The position numbers and the translations under genes are program-made. Positions 11,011-21,456 of a stretch of 64,000 bases of DNA are shown here, piece by piece (within the stretch, counting starts at the first letter, position 1; every line of letters starts with the position of its first letter). The DNA is taken from NCBI GenBank assembly GCA_008704415.1, contig VXIS01000148.1:1-64000 (forward strand), in the 5' to 3' direction. The DNA is from Sphaerosporella brunnea (Eukaryota > Ascomycota > Pezizomycetes > Pezizales > Pyronemataceae). Below the pieces are notes generated by a model, which was not told where the DNA came from, did no database searches, and was given only the letters and a program-made list of their open reading frames with translations.

Positions 11011-12228
11011 CAAAAAGTGTGCTACGATGGATGGATGGATGCAACGTCTTCATCGTAGTTTTTCGAGTTGTCTTGCGCTCCGCATTCGGGGAAAAGAGGA
11101 CGACTACTGCAATTGTTGTTGTTCTTATTGCTGTTGTTAATGATGTTGACGTTTATTGATGGTGTCAAAGAGATCTCACTCTGGAAGATGGGAACGGCAT
11201 TGACAAAATGTCTTTTTGGACCGAATTAAACCATACTCAGATGGGTTACAGGCTTTATTCGAGCATTAACCCTAAGAAAGGGAGTGAAAGCTTGAAGTGT
11301 GTCGATAGTTGGGCATGGTTTCTCTTTTTTTTTCTTTTTTTTGGGAAAATTTTTCTTTCTTTCGAATTCTCTCAAACACGATCGAAGTGAGCCGTAGCAA
11401 TCAATTGCCGCCTTTCTTCTAAGGGGGCGTGTTTCTTTGAAATTGGTTATGCTAGTTGCAATTCATTCGTAACTCGGCTTGTTGTCTTGTCTCCAGTCGT
11501 CGTGTTGGCTGCCCACTCCCTTACCGTAGTCCGTCACCTATCGGTGTCATTCCGGCCCCTTGGTAACGGCATCTGCTCTGGTCATTAGTTACCTGTGCTC
11601 AAGTTGCTTTGAATGTCAACCGCCCCCTTCCAGAGCTGAGCATTCAAAAGTTTCGTTGCTGCTGCCATAACAACTGCTGCTTTCCCGCAACGTTGCCCCC
11701 CCCCCAACCCACACACACACCACAAAAATCACCTTTCTTCCGCTTCAATTCTAGATCTCAGTAGTAAACTCTTCATTTTGAATTACTCATTTCCTCCCAA
11801 CTGGAAAAGCCAGAGGAACCTTACCGCCTTCCATTTTCCCCACTCTATTTTTTCTCGCCCATTTTTCCTTCCAACCCGCCGCTATCAGTCCCCCGGCCCC
11901 ACGAAAAAAAACCCTGCAGCGTTAACTTCACTTTCAGAAGAAAAAAAAAATATAAATATAAAAAAAAATCCAAAAAAAAATCCAACCCTCCCTTTTCTTT
12001 TTACCAGTCCAGTCCCGATTGCGCTGTTTTTCTTTTCCGCTTTCCCACCCCTCTCAGCTCAGACAACATCAAACGTCCCATTGAATTGACGCTGCGCTCG
12101 TTCCGCCTTTCCCAAATCTTCAACAACCCGGACGCCAGCCTTTCTCACCCCCCCTCGTTACCCCCCCCCCCCCCAGTCACAAATCCCATCTTATTCGTCG
12201 TTCTCACCCTCCCCGGGATACATAATAT

Positions 12229-13478
12229 ATGCTGTCGCAATTGCGCACCGCCGTTGTTCCTCCTACAACGTCTTCGATCACGCGTCCCCCACGACCACCA
12301 CCACCACCCTCTCAATCCCACCACGGATCGCAATTGTCACCACTAGCACCAGCACCAGTGCAACACCCGCATCTGGTAAACGGACACACAAACGGCGCGT
12401 TGACCAACTGGACCAGTATTAACAACCAAGACCCGTACACGCCGAATTCCGACGCCATGCCAACCGGACCACCATGGACAGATGCAGAGAAGGTACGTGG
12501 TGCGGAAATGAAAAAGATGTTGGCGCATTGTATCGCGGGGCGTTCAGAGGACAGTCAATGCTTGCCGACTGTGGCCTGCTGAGTGTGATTGCGTTGATGC
12601 GCATGCAACTGTCCCAGGAACGCCGATTGCTGACGCGCATTTCCCGCTGTGGACATAGATTAGCCTGCTGGTTGAAATCCTCAGAGACTGCGAGGTCGTC
12701 GCGCCGAACTGGCGCAACATCACGATCCCTCCCGGTTTGCGCTGCCCCTCCATCATTCCTCAGCGACTCACCACTGACGAATGTCCTGCCCACAGGCCGC
12801 ACGAGTCTTCAGGCGCAACAGATCTTTGCAATGCTCACCGCATCACCGGAGAACTCCCCGGCAACATCGCCGGCGGCTCCTGTTGCGGCTCCTCCACCAC
12901 CACCCCCGCCACAGCCGCAGCCACAGCCGGCTGCATCAGGTCGCAAACGCGGCAATGCGTCGGCAGCGGCTTCGGCCGCAACGCCTATCAAGCGAAAACG
13001 GGGAAGGCCGTCAAAGGCCGACATGGCCCTACGCGAGCAGCTGTCGCAGAGCGGCGCGCCGGCAGCAGCGACCTGGCAGCCACAGATGTACACTCCCGAT
13101 CATGGCCGCGGTGGAGTTTCAATGTTGGCCACGCCAGCCGGTGCCACCCCATCCCTGGGAGCTATACAGCAGCAGTTGAGCGAGCTGCCCCCGTTGAAGA
13201 AGAAGAGGGGTCGTCCAACTAAGGCTGAAATGGAGGCGAGGCGTGAGAGGCAGAGGTTGGAGTTGCTGGCTGCGCAGAGGATCCACGGTGGTGACTTGCC
13301 GTCCGACATCCAGGATCTGGACGATCAAGCACGACAGAAGCATGAGCAGGATCAGGCCCAGCAGCAAATGCGAGACCAGGAAAATGAGCGTACAAACGAT
13401 TCAGGCAATGCGCACGAGGAAGTAGAGGAGGATGAGAGTGAGGAAGGAGGTCCTGATTCTCCGGATACGGAGGAATGA
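12229..13478 (+). CDS. AT-hook DNA-binding protein with a SANT/Myb-like helix region
   Basis: Three exons, join(12229..12492,12659..12734,12796..13478), 340 aa. Donors are GTACGT and GTTTGC; acceptors are CATAG and CACAG. The ~80-residue N-terminus is Pro/Ser/Thr-rich. PPWTDAEK at the end of exon 1 joins ISLLVEILRDCEVVAPNW and then RTSLQAQQIFAML, giving one short helical domain that begins like a SANT/Myb repeat. Two AT-hooks follow, KRKRGRPSKADM and KKKRGRPTKAEM, each with the GRP core that inserts into the minor groove of AT-rich DNA. The C-terminus is Gln-rich and then strongly acidic, ending in EE. It is probably a nuclear chromatin or transcription factor; I do not recognise a named orthologue. 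The splicing makes the SANT-like unit continuous, which supports the exon choice. Confidence 0.8.
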
Positions 13479-14888
13479 CCTTCTCAACAAACCAATCCCA
13501 ATCTGATGGCCAGCTTAACCAGATTCTAAGTGGTGGATGCTGGCGCTGCATGTACCTTTGATGTAATTCGGCCTTTTTTTTTTTTTTGAGTTCTTTCCTT
13601 TTTCAAACGGCTTTCATGACGAATCGCAGCACATGTCTTTCCTGGCGTCTGTTACGTTTTTATTTTTTTCCTCCTATTTTTTTTCTTTACTGCTAGAAAC
13701 GAAACGAAAAGAGAAAATGTCTGGGGTGGGGAGGAATGTCAAGGCTTGTTGTTGTATGCCTTGCGATAGCTTTTTTTTTCTTTTTTTTTCTTGTCTCTTT
13801 TATTTTTACTTATTTTTTTTTTCCGGCCGCTGCATTACTACTGTTACCTCTTTTATTACTTCTCGGGGCGGTTTTCTTTGTCTACATGTATGTTTGCTGG
13901 GTATTCTGCTTTGCTTGAAACTTGTGGCGGGGCTTTTTTTTTTTTTTTTTTTTGCCCATTGTCCATTGTGTGCTTGGTTGGCCATCTGCTTTTTTTTAGT
14001 CCCTTGGTGAGCTGCTTGTAGTAAGGTAAGGGGGGGGCGTGAGTGTGGGCGTGGGCGTGTGGAAAGAACTTTTATAAAGAGTAAAGAGGGTTGATTTGAT
14101 GACGCGCGATTCCTTGATTCCACAGATTGATTTCATTTGGGCCTTTTTTTTTTTTTTTTTTTCTGTTGGGATCGCGCCGCCGGATGGATCAAGGACGGGG
14201 GGTTGGGAGGTGGCTGTAACTCTAGCTGTACCTAGTTTGAATTTGAAAAATTTGACTTTGAATGGGTTTTTTTTTTTTTTTTTTTTTTTTTTTTCCCCCC
14301 CCCCCCCCTTGGGCTCACGCTGACAGAGTTTGTTTAGCTTTAGCGTAGAGTAGTTGGTCAACGCGTTAACGTTTTTGGATGTTGGCGGATTGCTGCGCCG
14401 CCGTGCGGTGATGATGATGATGGTGATGATGGTTCCGGGGTGTGGGATCTTCAGGTACAGGTCAGGTCGTGTGCGTGCTTATTTGCGTTGCGTGCCAAGT
14501 CGGGTCATGATTTGTCACTCGCTGTTTATGGAGCGGCACAGAGTAAAGGGGGGAGGAAGAGTGATTAAAGGTAGGGTTTAAACGTTTGCAAATGTATATA
14601 CCATGTATGTGCACAAATATAGAGTAGAGTGCTGTTTATGTATAGTGCCTTATAGTATAACTACAACTCTGTTGAAGAAGCTTCACTGTGATCCGATCAC
14701 TCGATCCGGTTGGCTGGGGTGGAAACATTACCTGGCAGATTGATACACCATGAAGCAATCAATGTATTTCGAATTTGATATAACTCGCACACAACAGAAC
14801 TTAAGTAGATCCAAACGATTACAATGCAGCAAAAGCTCCTCGGAAATGCCAAAAGAAGGAACCCCCCCCCACCTCCCACACACAAAAT
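13479..14888. other. intergenic between convergent genes, homopolymer-rich
   Basis: This is the 3' region of both the AT-hook gene and sec9. It is packed with T tracts on the plus strand (near 13574, 13932, 14143) and a T28-C14 run at 14267-14308. No gene is supported. Confidence 0.6.
14267..14308. repeat. T28-C14 homopolymer run
   Basis: Twenty-eight T followed directly by fourteen C in the spacer between two convergent genes. Exact length may be affected by sequencing error. Confidence 0.8.
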
Positions 14889-15973
14889 CTACCTAATCTT
14901 CTTGATACGCGCATGCGTGATCGCGATCTGGTCGTCGACTTTATCACTCTATAAATCTCATCAGTCACTGAGCCGGAGAGAGACGCGGAGAGGGGGGGGG
15001 GGGGACATACCTTCCGCATGATCCTGTCGATTTGCGTGTTCTGTCTATCAACCTCCTCACCCGTGGCCATAGCCAGACCTTTCAAGCGTCCGGTAATCGC
15101 CGCCAGCTGATCCAAATTCTGATCAATCTCCCTCTCCTTCTCCTCATCGCTCTCATCCGCCTCAAACTGGTATTTCGACCGTTCCGCGAGACTCATTTTG
15201 GCACCGCCCGGGGCAGATCCGCGACCCTGCAATGCCCGTCCTACCGCCTCTCTACTCTGAAACCCGGCCTGTCTCGTGCGCTCCCGCTCCTCCCTATCCG
15301 CCTGATGCTGCTGCAGGATCCTCTCCTCCTCAGCCCTAGCACGGCTCTTTGATTTCATCGGGTTTTTGACATGGATGGCAAACATGCTGCCATTCAGCGT
15401 CTTCAGCTCGCGCGCTTTTTCTTCCGCAACGCGGTTGTGGTTGGCAGTGATGTCGAGGTTTTTTTCCGTGTTGTGGAGCCGCTCCCCCTGCTGTCCGAGA
15501 CGTGCCAGCGTGTTACGTCCGGTCTCTTCCGCCGCCGCGGCGACCTGGAGGGCATTGCGGGTGCTGTTCACCGACTGTTGCTTCGTGAACCGGATTTGCT
15601 GCTTGATCGCCTCCACGTCTTCTTCCTCCTCGTCCTCGGCCGTCAGTTCGCGGTCTGCGCCGTAGCCACCGGCAGAGGGTGGAGGCCGCCCGTAACTGGA
15701 GCCAGGTGCGGGCTGTTGTGGTGGTGGTTGCTGTGCATACATATTCCGCCCCTGGCCCTGCGAGCGCCCGGCAAACAATGCATTGCGGTCATTGTCGGCG
15801 GGGGGTCTGTAGGAGGGTGCTTGTGCTTGATAAGGAGGCGGCGGGACGGCGTAGGGGTTTGCTTGTGCTGCTGGTCCGCCGCTGGATTTCTCGTTGCTGC
15901 GGTTGCCGAACAGCGCGGCTTTGGAGGTGTCGTCGGCTTCGGTTTTGGTGTCTTTCTTACGCCAGAAGGCCAT
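14889..15973 (-). CDS. sec9: t-SNARE of the SNAP-25 family, Sec9-like
   Basis: Two exons, complement(join(14889..14948,15011..15973)), 340 aa. The start at MAFWRKKDTK is chosen because the upstream in-frame extension is a poly-Ser run from a GGA microsatellite. It is a plasma-membrane Qbc-SNARE that pairs with syntaxin (Sso) and synaptobrevin (Snc) in exocytosis. Visible parts are a Pro/Gln-rich N-terminal tail, a first SNARE helix around residues 120-190 (heptads including the EETGRNTLARLGQQGERL stretch), a charged linker, and a second SNARE helix at about 280-340 (QLAAITGRLKGLAMATG...QTQIDRI-type heptads). The last 19 residues come from the terminal exon, SDKVDDQIAITHARIKKIR, which completes the second helix. 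As usual for fungal Sec9 there is no transmembrane segment. The 62-bp intron has a C13 run six bases after the donor. Confidence 0.9.
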
Positions 15974-16531
15974 GGTGTTGGGGTGGTTACTGGCGGAGGT
16001 TTGGAAGGAGGAGGAGGAGGAGGAGGAGGAGGAGGAGGAAGGAGCGTGGAGGCTGTATTTGGATCTCAACAGCTCCCTCTCACCTACCTCCAATTCAGGG
16101 GCCACTTGCTAGTTGAAGCTCAGGCCGTGTCGAGGAGGACCCTGGGTTTCAGGCTAGCCGCACCAATGGGTGGACTCCCACAGCAAGCGAAGGCTCACTA
16201 ACGGCTTGCGATGCCTGTATCAGACGAGGAGGAAAAGATGGAGATGATCAGTGGATTGGACATTCTCTCTTTTTGTTGGATTCATTTGGAGTCTGGATGC
16301 AATTGATAGAGAGTGAGTGACGCCCAGTGACCGCAGCAAATGATCACCAACAGCTCAACCCATCGCACGCATCACAAACACATGTACAATCACAACCCCC
16401 CCAGTCCCGAAACTCTAACGCCATTGCCGCACCCGTTGCTTATGCTACCAAACTTCCATTCTGATTCCGATTTCTAAGCGCCGCGGGGACCCGGAGTCCA
16501 TATTTACCAACTCTAAAGCACGCTTTCCCGC
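15974..16531. other. sec9 upstream region
   Basis: Contains a (GGA)n microsatellite at about 16003-16040 on the plus strand just 5' of the sec9 start, and otherwise unremarkable sequence up to the end of the protease gene. Confidence 0.5.
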
Positions 16532-18178
16532 CTAACCCATCTGCTCAATAATCGTAGTACTCCACATAGCCGTAGCCTCCGATTTCTCAATAACGACTTC
16601 ACTAGAGCTAGTACTTCCCTCCTCCTCCTCCTCATCATCATCCTCGGTCTCATCCTCGGTCTCCTCCTCTTCTTCCCCCCCAACTTCCGGCGGCGGAGTC
16701 GGTGGTGGCGGGCGGCGAGCGCCTGGTGCAGGTTTGCGGACGATCTTGACAGTGAGGACAGTTTGGTCTACTTCGCCCTTCTCCTTTGGCGTTTTATTTT
16801 TTCCCGCGGGTTTTTCGTCGGGCTTAGGTTCGTCTGCCTCGCCCTCCTCGGTATAATTCCACATTGCCCTGAGCTCTCCCTTAGCCGCGGCAGTGCCCCA
16901 TACTGCGGTCAGGACACCCGGGACGAGATACAGAAGTGCAGGCTGTGCATGCTGGAACACGTGCATGACGCCCAGGGTGGTAAACATAGCGAGTGTGTAC
17001 GCCACCAAGCAGGCGTTGAAATACGGTTTCGGGAAGTCTGCGCCTTTAGTGTAGCGGGGCCGAAGCGCGGTTTGCTCCTCCTTGGAGAGCTCGGCCTTGT
17101 CGCTGCGCGCGGCGGCAAGAAGCGCACGGCGCTTGAGCTCGTAGAAGCGCCAGAGATCCCAGCGCAGCGCCATGGCGATGACGAGGCCGGGGAGGACGAT
17201 GTCGCCGAGGCCGAGCATGGCGAGGGCTCTGCCGCCCGAAGGGGTGGTGCCTGGGCGGGGGAAGAGGAGTTTTATCGGCACGTCGAGGTTGGTGGCAACG
17301 GTGACCATCAGTGGGGTGTAGAAGACGAAGAAAATGTCGTAGGCGAAGAGGAGGCCCAGGAGAAGGGTCGCGATTGGAAAGGTCGTGGGCGACATCAGCT
17401 GCATTGCTCCGTAGGAGAATGAGATCCCCATGATGTTGCTTAGCAGCCAGTGTTTTCCGCCTGCGGTGTAGATGCCGACTACGACTGCGCCTACCACTGG
17501 CCCCATAAGCACCCCGATCCAGAAGGATTTTTTGAGCTTTTCGTTGTAGAAGGTTAGATCCAGCGTCCACCGGGCGCGAAGGGTGCGCCGGAGACTCCAC
17601 AGGCGTGAGTGTAGAGATGTGGGTACGTTCACGTCTGGGATAGGGCGAGAGTGCTCTTTACCCTCGCCTTCTACTTTCCACGTATCGAAGCCGGCGGTGA
17701 AGAGGCGGCCTTCGGAATCGCGGTACTGCTGCGGGAAGATGTGGTCCACCGCCACGCCGAGCAAATCGGCAAAGCTCTTTCCGACAGCAAGCACACCCAT
17801 CGCGGAGAAGTACCACGTCAGGATTCGAGAAAGCAGCGTCGGATCGTTGATGTACTTGAGAAGGAGGTAAAGGCCGCCGAGGACGAGACCGGCTGCGACC
17901 GGAAACATCAACGCATCCGTTGCTGTGAGCTGCTCCACCGGTGCACTGGACTCTTCGTCGCTGTCTTCATCATCCGACTCTTCGTGGTCCGGGGGTGATG
18001 CCGGACGCAGAGTTCTGAGCTGCTTGGGAGAGAGCGTGTTCAGCGGTCGTCGCAAAGAGGCGTGGGCTCCAGCATAGATGGGGAGCAGGGCAGCGCAGAT
18101 GAGGTGCGAGTACGTGGGCAGGAAGGGATAGATGGCTTCGAGCAGGGACTGCGGAGGCGGGGCAGCTTCGGAGCTCAT
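16532..18178 (-). CDS. signal-peptide-peptidase-like intramembrane aspartyl protease
   Basis: Single exon, 548 aa, starting at MSSEAAPPPQSLLEAIYPFL. It belongs to the presenilin/SPP (A22B) family of multi-pass ER or endomembrane proteases that cut peptides inside the bilayer. The two catalytic aspartates are visible in FAYDIFFVFYTPLM (residue ~290) and in LGLGDIVLPG (GxGD, ~330), and the substrate-site PALL motif is in QPALLYLVPG (~430). About nine hydrophobic segments are present, the first near residue 20. The C-terminus is a long acidic tail (Glu/Asp repeats ending near Met-Gly) not found in the compact animal enzymes. It is divergent from gsh2, with 444 bp between the two starts. Upstream codons are open beyond the chosen ATG but rich in Pro and low-complexity, so I do not include them. 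Confidence 0.92.
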   Translation of the reverse strand: MSSEAAPPPQSLLEAIYPFLPTYSHLICAALLPIYAGAHASLRRPLNTLSPKQLRTLRPASPPDHEESDDEDSDEESSAPVEQLTATDALMFPVAAGLVLGGLYLLLKYINDPTLLSRILTWYFSAMGVLAVGKSFADLLGVAVDHIFPQQYRDSEGRLFTAGFDTWKVEGEGKEHSRPIPDVNVPTSLHSRLWSLRRTLRARWTLDLTFYNEKLKKSFWIGVLMGPVVGAVVVGIYTAGGKHWLLSNIMGISFSYGAMQLMSPTTFPIATLLLGLLFAYDIFFVFYTPLMVTVATNLDVPIKLLFPRPGTTPSGGRALAMLGLGDIVLPGLVIAMALRWDLWRFYELKRRALLAAARSDKAELSKEEQTALRPRYTKGADFPKPYFNACLVAYTLAMFTTLGVMHVFQHAQPALLYLVPGVLTAVWGTAAAKGELRAMWNYTEEGEADEPKPDEKPAGKNKTPKEKGEVDQTVLTVKIVRKPAPGARRPPPPTPPPEVGGEEEEETEDETEDDDEEEEEGSTSSSEVVIEKSEATAMWSTTIIEQMG

Positions 18179-18622
18179 GGTCGCGTGTCGCCAGGACGAG
18201 TTAGATCCGAGTCGTTCACGACTGTACCAAATGCTGCGAAGCGAGAGAAAGCGAGTTGGCTTTTTCTCGATCGCGAGATGGCTGCTGGGAACAGCAACAG
18301 CTACTTTGGTGGGAGCTTCGTCTGCCGTGGAGGAGGTGGTGGTTTGGTTGTGTGGTGGTGGTGGTGGGGGTGGTGTGCGAAGGGAAGCGTTTTCTGAGCA
18401 CGAGCTGACAAGCTGCTGGAGAGCAGCTGTTGGCGGGGAACAACCACAGTCGGGGGTGATGCGGCTTTTGTTTGTCATCAGGGTTACATTTGTCTGCATG
18501 CGGCCCGCGAGCGATCATGACAAACCCACTGCACATCCCCACCCTTCTGCTGTCCGCGGGGTGATGCGACTCTGCGAAAAGGAAAGCAACAGCCCGCCTA
18601 CTATCAGCGAACAAACACAAAG
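18179..18622. promoter_or_regulatory. divergent promoter, protease / gsh2
   Basis: The 444 bp separating two oppositely directed starts must hold both promoters. A GGT/GTGG-rich low-complexity tract lies at about 18330-18385. No TATA box is obvious. Confidence 0.5.
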
Positions 18623-20095
18623 ATGGCCGCCGCCGCCTACCCGCCAACCGCAACCCCAGAAGCGCTATCCGCACTCTTGCAAGTCTTTGCCGACTACTCC
18701 CTCTCCCACGGGCTCGCAGTCCGCCCCGTCACCAACCCCACCAACACCCTCGCCACCCCCGCGCCAGTCTCGCTCTACCCCTCGCGCTTCCCCCGCACCT
18801 GCTTCGCCTCCGGCCGCTCCGTGCAGCCCCTCTACAACGCACTCTACGCTGCGGTCGCACATGACGCCGAATGGCTCGGAAAGCTGATCCAAGACCTGGC
18901 CGCGGTGGACACATTCATGAAGTCGCTGCACGACGTGTACCTGCAAGTGTCGGCGGAGGGATTCGCGCACGAGTACGCGCTTGGGCTGTTCAGAAGCGAC
19001 TACATGGTGCACCGGCCGAGCCCTAGCGATCCTCCAGTGCTCCACCAGGTGGAATTCAACACAATCGCCGCCTCCTTCGGTGGTCTTGCGTCTCGCGTTT
19101 CAGAGCTGCATAGATTCCTAGTCAAGAGCGCGGCGTACCCGAAGGCAGCCGAGTTGAGTCTCGAGGATATCCCGCTCAATCCCGCGGTCAAAGAGTTGGC
19201 GGCGGGACTTGCGGCGGCGGATCACTATTATGGCGCCGCGGAGGCGGGGAGAGGAAAGGCAGTGCTATTCATTGTCCAACCGGGCGAACGCAATGCGTTT
19301 GATCAGCGCTGGCTGGAGTATGAACTGGTGGAGGAGCACGGGGTAAGGGTGTGCCGGCTATCGCTAGTAGAGGTGCCGGTAAAGACGACGCTTGAGACCG
19401 GGAGTAGACGGCTGCTGTATACCACCCCCAACGGCGAGACTGTCGAGGTGTCGACCGTTTACTTCCGCGCGGGGTACGGCCCGGATGATTATCCGACCTC
19501 CCTAGAGTGGGAGGCACGGACGCAGCTAGAACGGAGTCGTGCAGTTAAATGTCCCACCATCGCCACACAGCTGGCGGGCGCAAAGAAGGTGCAACAGGAG
19601 CTAGCCGTCGACGGGGTGCTGGGAAGATTCATCAAGTCCCCTTCAGAGCGCGAAGAAATCCGCGCAACTTTTGCGGCCATATACCCCCTCGACACCTCCC
19701 CGGCGGGACTCGCAGCCAGGAAACTGGCGTTCGAACACCCCGAGCGATACGTCCTCAAGCCGCAGCGCGAGGGCGGCGGTAACAACGTCTACAGAAGCAA
19801 GATCCCGGGGTTCTTGAATAGCATTGGCGAGAATCTGTGGAGCGGGTATATCCTCATGGAACTCATCGAGCCCCCGCCCGCTGAGGGCGTTATCGTTAGA
19901 AACGCAGAGGCACTGAGAGGCGCTGTTGTCGGCGAGCTGGGCGTTTATGGAGTTGCGCTTTGGCGGGAGAAGGATGGCGAGCTGTTGGTAAACAAGGAGG
20001 CGGGATGGTTGCTGAGAACGAAGGGCGCGGACAGCGAGGAGGGTGGTGTGGCGGCTGGATTTGGCTGCGTTGATGGGGTTTGTCTGGTGGATTAA
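18623..20095 (+). CDS. gsh2: glutathione synthetase
   Basis: Single exon, 490 aa, close to the eukaryotic family length, with a good start context (AAAGATGGCC). It joins gamma-glutamylcysteine and glycine with ATP to make glutathione in the cytosol. Family landmarks are the substrate-loop region VEFNTIAASFGGL (~residue 145), the interdomain-crossing stretch VYFRAGYGPDDY (~280), the ATP-binding glycine-rich loop KPQREGGGNN (~380), and the following MELIEPP. The C-terminal GCVDGVCLVD matches the end typical of eukaryotic GSH2. No intron is needed. It converges with erf4. Confidence 0.96.
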   Translation: MAAAAYPPTATPEALSALLQVFADYSLSHGLAVRPVTNPTNTLATPAPVSLYPSRFPRTCFASGRSVQPLYNALYAAVAHDAEWLGKLIQDLAAVDTFMKSLHDVYLQVSAEGFAHEYALGLFRSDYMVHRPSPSDPPVLHQVEFNTIAASFGGLASRVSELHRFLVKSAAYPKAAELSLEDIPLNPAVKELAAGLAAADHYYGAAEAGRGKAVLFIVQPGERNAFDQRWLEYELVEEHGVRVCRLSLVEVPVKTTLETGSRRLLYTTPNGETVEVSTVYFRAGYGPDDYPTSLEWEARTQLERSRAVKCPTIATQLAGAKKVQQELAVDGVLGRFIKSPSEREEIRATFAAIYPLDTSPAGLAARKLAFEHPERYVLKPQREGGGNNVYRSKIPGFLNSIGENLWSGYILMELIEPPPAEGVIVRNAEALRGAVVGELGVYGVALWREKDGELLVNKEAGWLLRTKGADSEEGGVAAGFGCVDGVCLVD

Positions 20096-20561
20096 CAGCA
20101 CTTGATCCCGGGGTTGTAGATACTTGGACTTAGAGTCCGTATTGATAGAATTGAAAACTGGATAGATACCTCTAAACAAACCGTGGTCGTCCGTGGCCCA
20201 ACAACCAGCCATTACTTTCGTATACAACTAACCAAACGTTTTCTTTCGAAAAGAAAAAGGAAAAAAGAATAAACGTACACAGAGGGGAAGTTGATATTAA
20301 CGCCAACAAGAAGGAAAGTACTTAGTAATAGTAGTAGTAGTGATGACACCCATTGCCTAGCCAAAAGAAAGAAAAACACCCCAATAACTCCGTCACCTTG
20401 CTCGCCTGTGAAAAGAAAGGGAGGAAAAAAAAAAAAAAAAAAAAAGTGGTAAATATCGTAACGCAAGCACGCACGCGAGCACTCCAACAGATAGATGAAT
20501 TGGGTATCGTGGGTATTTGGTAAGTAGGTGTGCGAGTGTGGTGGTGGACGGCGTGCTTAGA
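20096..20561. other. intergenic between convergent gsh2 and erf4
   Basis: 3' regions with an A22 run at about 20427 and a short AGT repeat near 20328. No gene is supported. Confidence 0.6.
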
Positions 20562-21456
20562 TTAGGTGAACTGGCCATTCACCATCAGCGTCGGCGGACG
20601 ATCCATGCCCTCAAGATGAAGCTTAATGTGCTCATCTCCAGCTTGGTCATCGTCCTCGACGTCGCTGGCGTCGACTTCCGGATCTGGAATCTGGATGTCA
20701 AGCTGTAACGCGGCTGTCAGTACATAACATCTATTTCTTGGTGGGAGAAGAACTCACGCTCAAGTACCCCGTCCGTCTCAGCGGGATAAACTTTGCCCCC
20801 GTTTCCTTCTCCAGCTTCTCGTTGACGCTCTCGAGATACTTCTCGACGGCGTCTATCTTCCGTTTCGCGGTGGTGTCGACTAGGTCTTCGAATGTCCACA
20901 GCGTCAAGAATCCGACCACGCCGTCCACGATGTTTGATGTTGCCCACGGCGAGTGCGCAGCATACAGCTCTTCGTTGACGCGCCTCACCACCTCCCGGAA
21001 CATCTGCTCCTCGACAAACGGCTCCAAGATCTCGGGGTACACATTGCTAAACGCGGGCGACAAGTCGCCCGAGAACATATAATCCCTGACGACGCGGATG
21101 ATACGCGTAGACTCATATTCCGGCGAGTCGCGCGGGATATGCGGATTGCGGTGCGGGTAGCACGGGTGTTTTGGATTCCACTGGGAGGCTTCGTCTTCCT
21201 CGTCGTCGCTGCGCTGACTCGCCGTCAGCGATGACCGCGATATGTTCGACAGTGGAACACCCGGGTGAGGCCCTCTGCCCGCTTCAAGATCTAGATCTAG
21301 ATCCAATTCCCCCGAGTTGCGGTCGAGCCAGGTTTGCTGTGCTGGAGATGAGCCTTGCATCGGGAGGTTCAGGTGCGGAGAGTCCCCCGCGGACGTGCCG
21401 TAGCTCATTTGCGTCTCCGATGGTGACACCCCGCCCGCCGACAACCGCGGGTCCAT
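20562..21456 (-). CDS. erf4: Ras palmitoyltransferase subunit Erf4 (GCP16/golgin-A7 family)
   Basis: Two exons, complement(join(20562..20702,20758..21456)), 279 aa from the first in-frame ATG. Donor GTGAGT, acceptor TACAG, phase 0. Erf4 partners with the DHHC enzyme Erf2 at the ER to S-palmitoylate Ras. The conserved domain is at residues ~120-220: RIIRVVRDYMFSGDLSPAFS, YPEILEP, EEQMFREVVRRVNEEL and then a hydrophobic segment around VVGFLTLWTFED. The terminal exon supplies a 46-residue acidic tail ending NGQFT. The same frame stays open, without ATG, for about 100 codons upstream (to ~21768) and reads like Ser/Thr-rich coding sequence, so the true start is probably in an unseen upstream exon. 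Confidence 0.85.

Larger units (their letters stand above)
2751..12228. other. gene-poor interval with repeats and retroposons
   Basis: Across about 9.5 kb I find no protein with family motifs, splice structure or convincing composition on either strand. All open frames are short and overlap each other. The interval contains the insertions and repeats listed separately, several A/T tracts (for example T-rich 9700-9738, T-rich 10851-10884), a G10 run near 3920, and a pyrimidine-rich stretch from about 11,690 to 12,180 that is probably the leader and promoter of the AT-hook gene at 12229. Unrecognised non-coding RNAs cannot be excluded. Confidence 0.5.

Noticed and set aside
10980..11012. Possible CRISPR-like or satellite array at the ATC repeat
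   Set aside because: It is a simple trinucleotide microsatellite without spacers; the organism is eukaryotic.
12737..13222. Alternative plus frame within the AT-hook gene
   Set aside because: It lacks the AT-hooks and the splice continuity; the other frame carries both.
15371..16201. Long open frame on the plus strand opposite sec9
   Set aside because: It is the antisense of the conserved SNARE exon and of the GGA repeat, with low-complexity Gly/Val/Arg content and no family motif.
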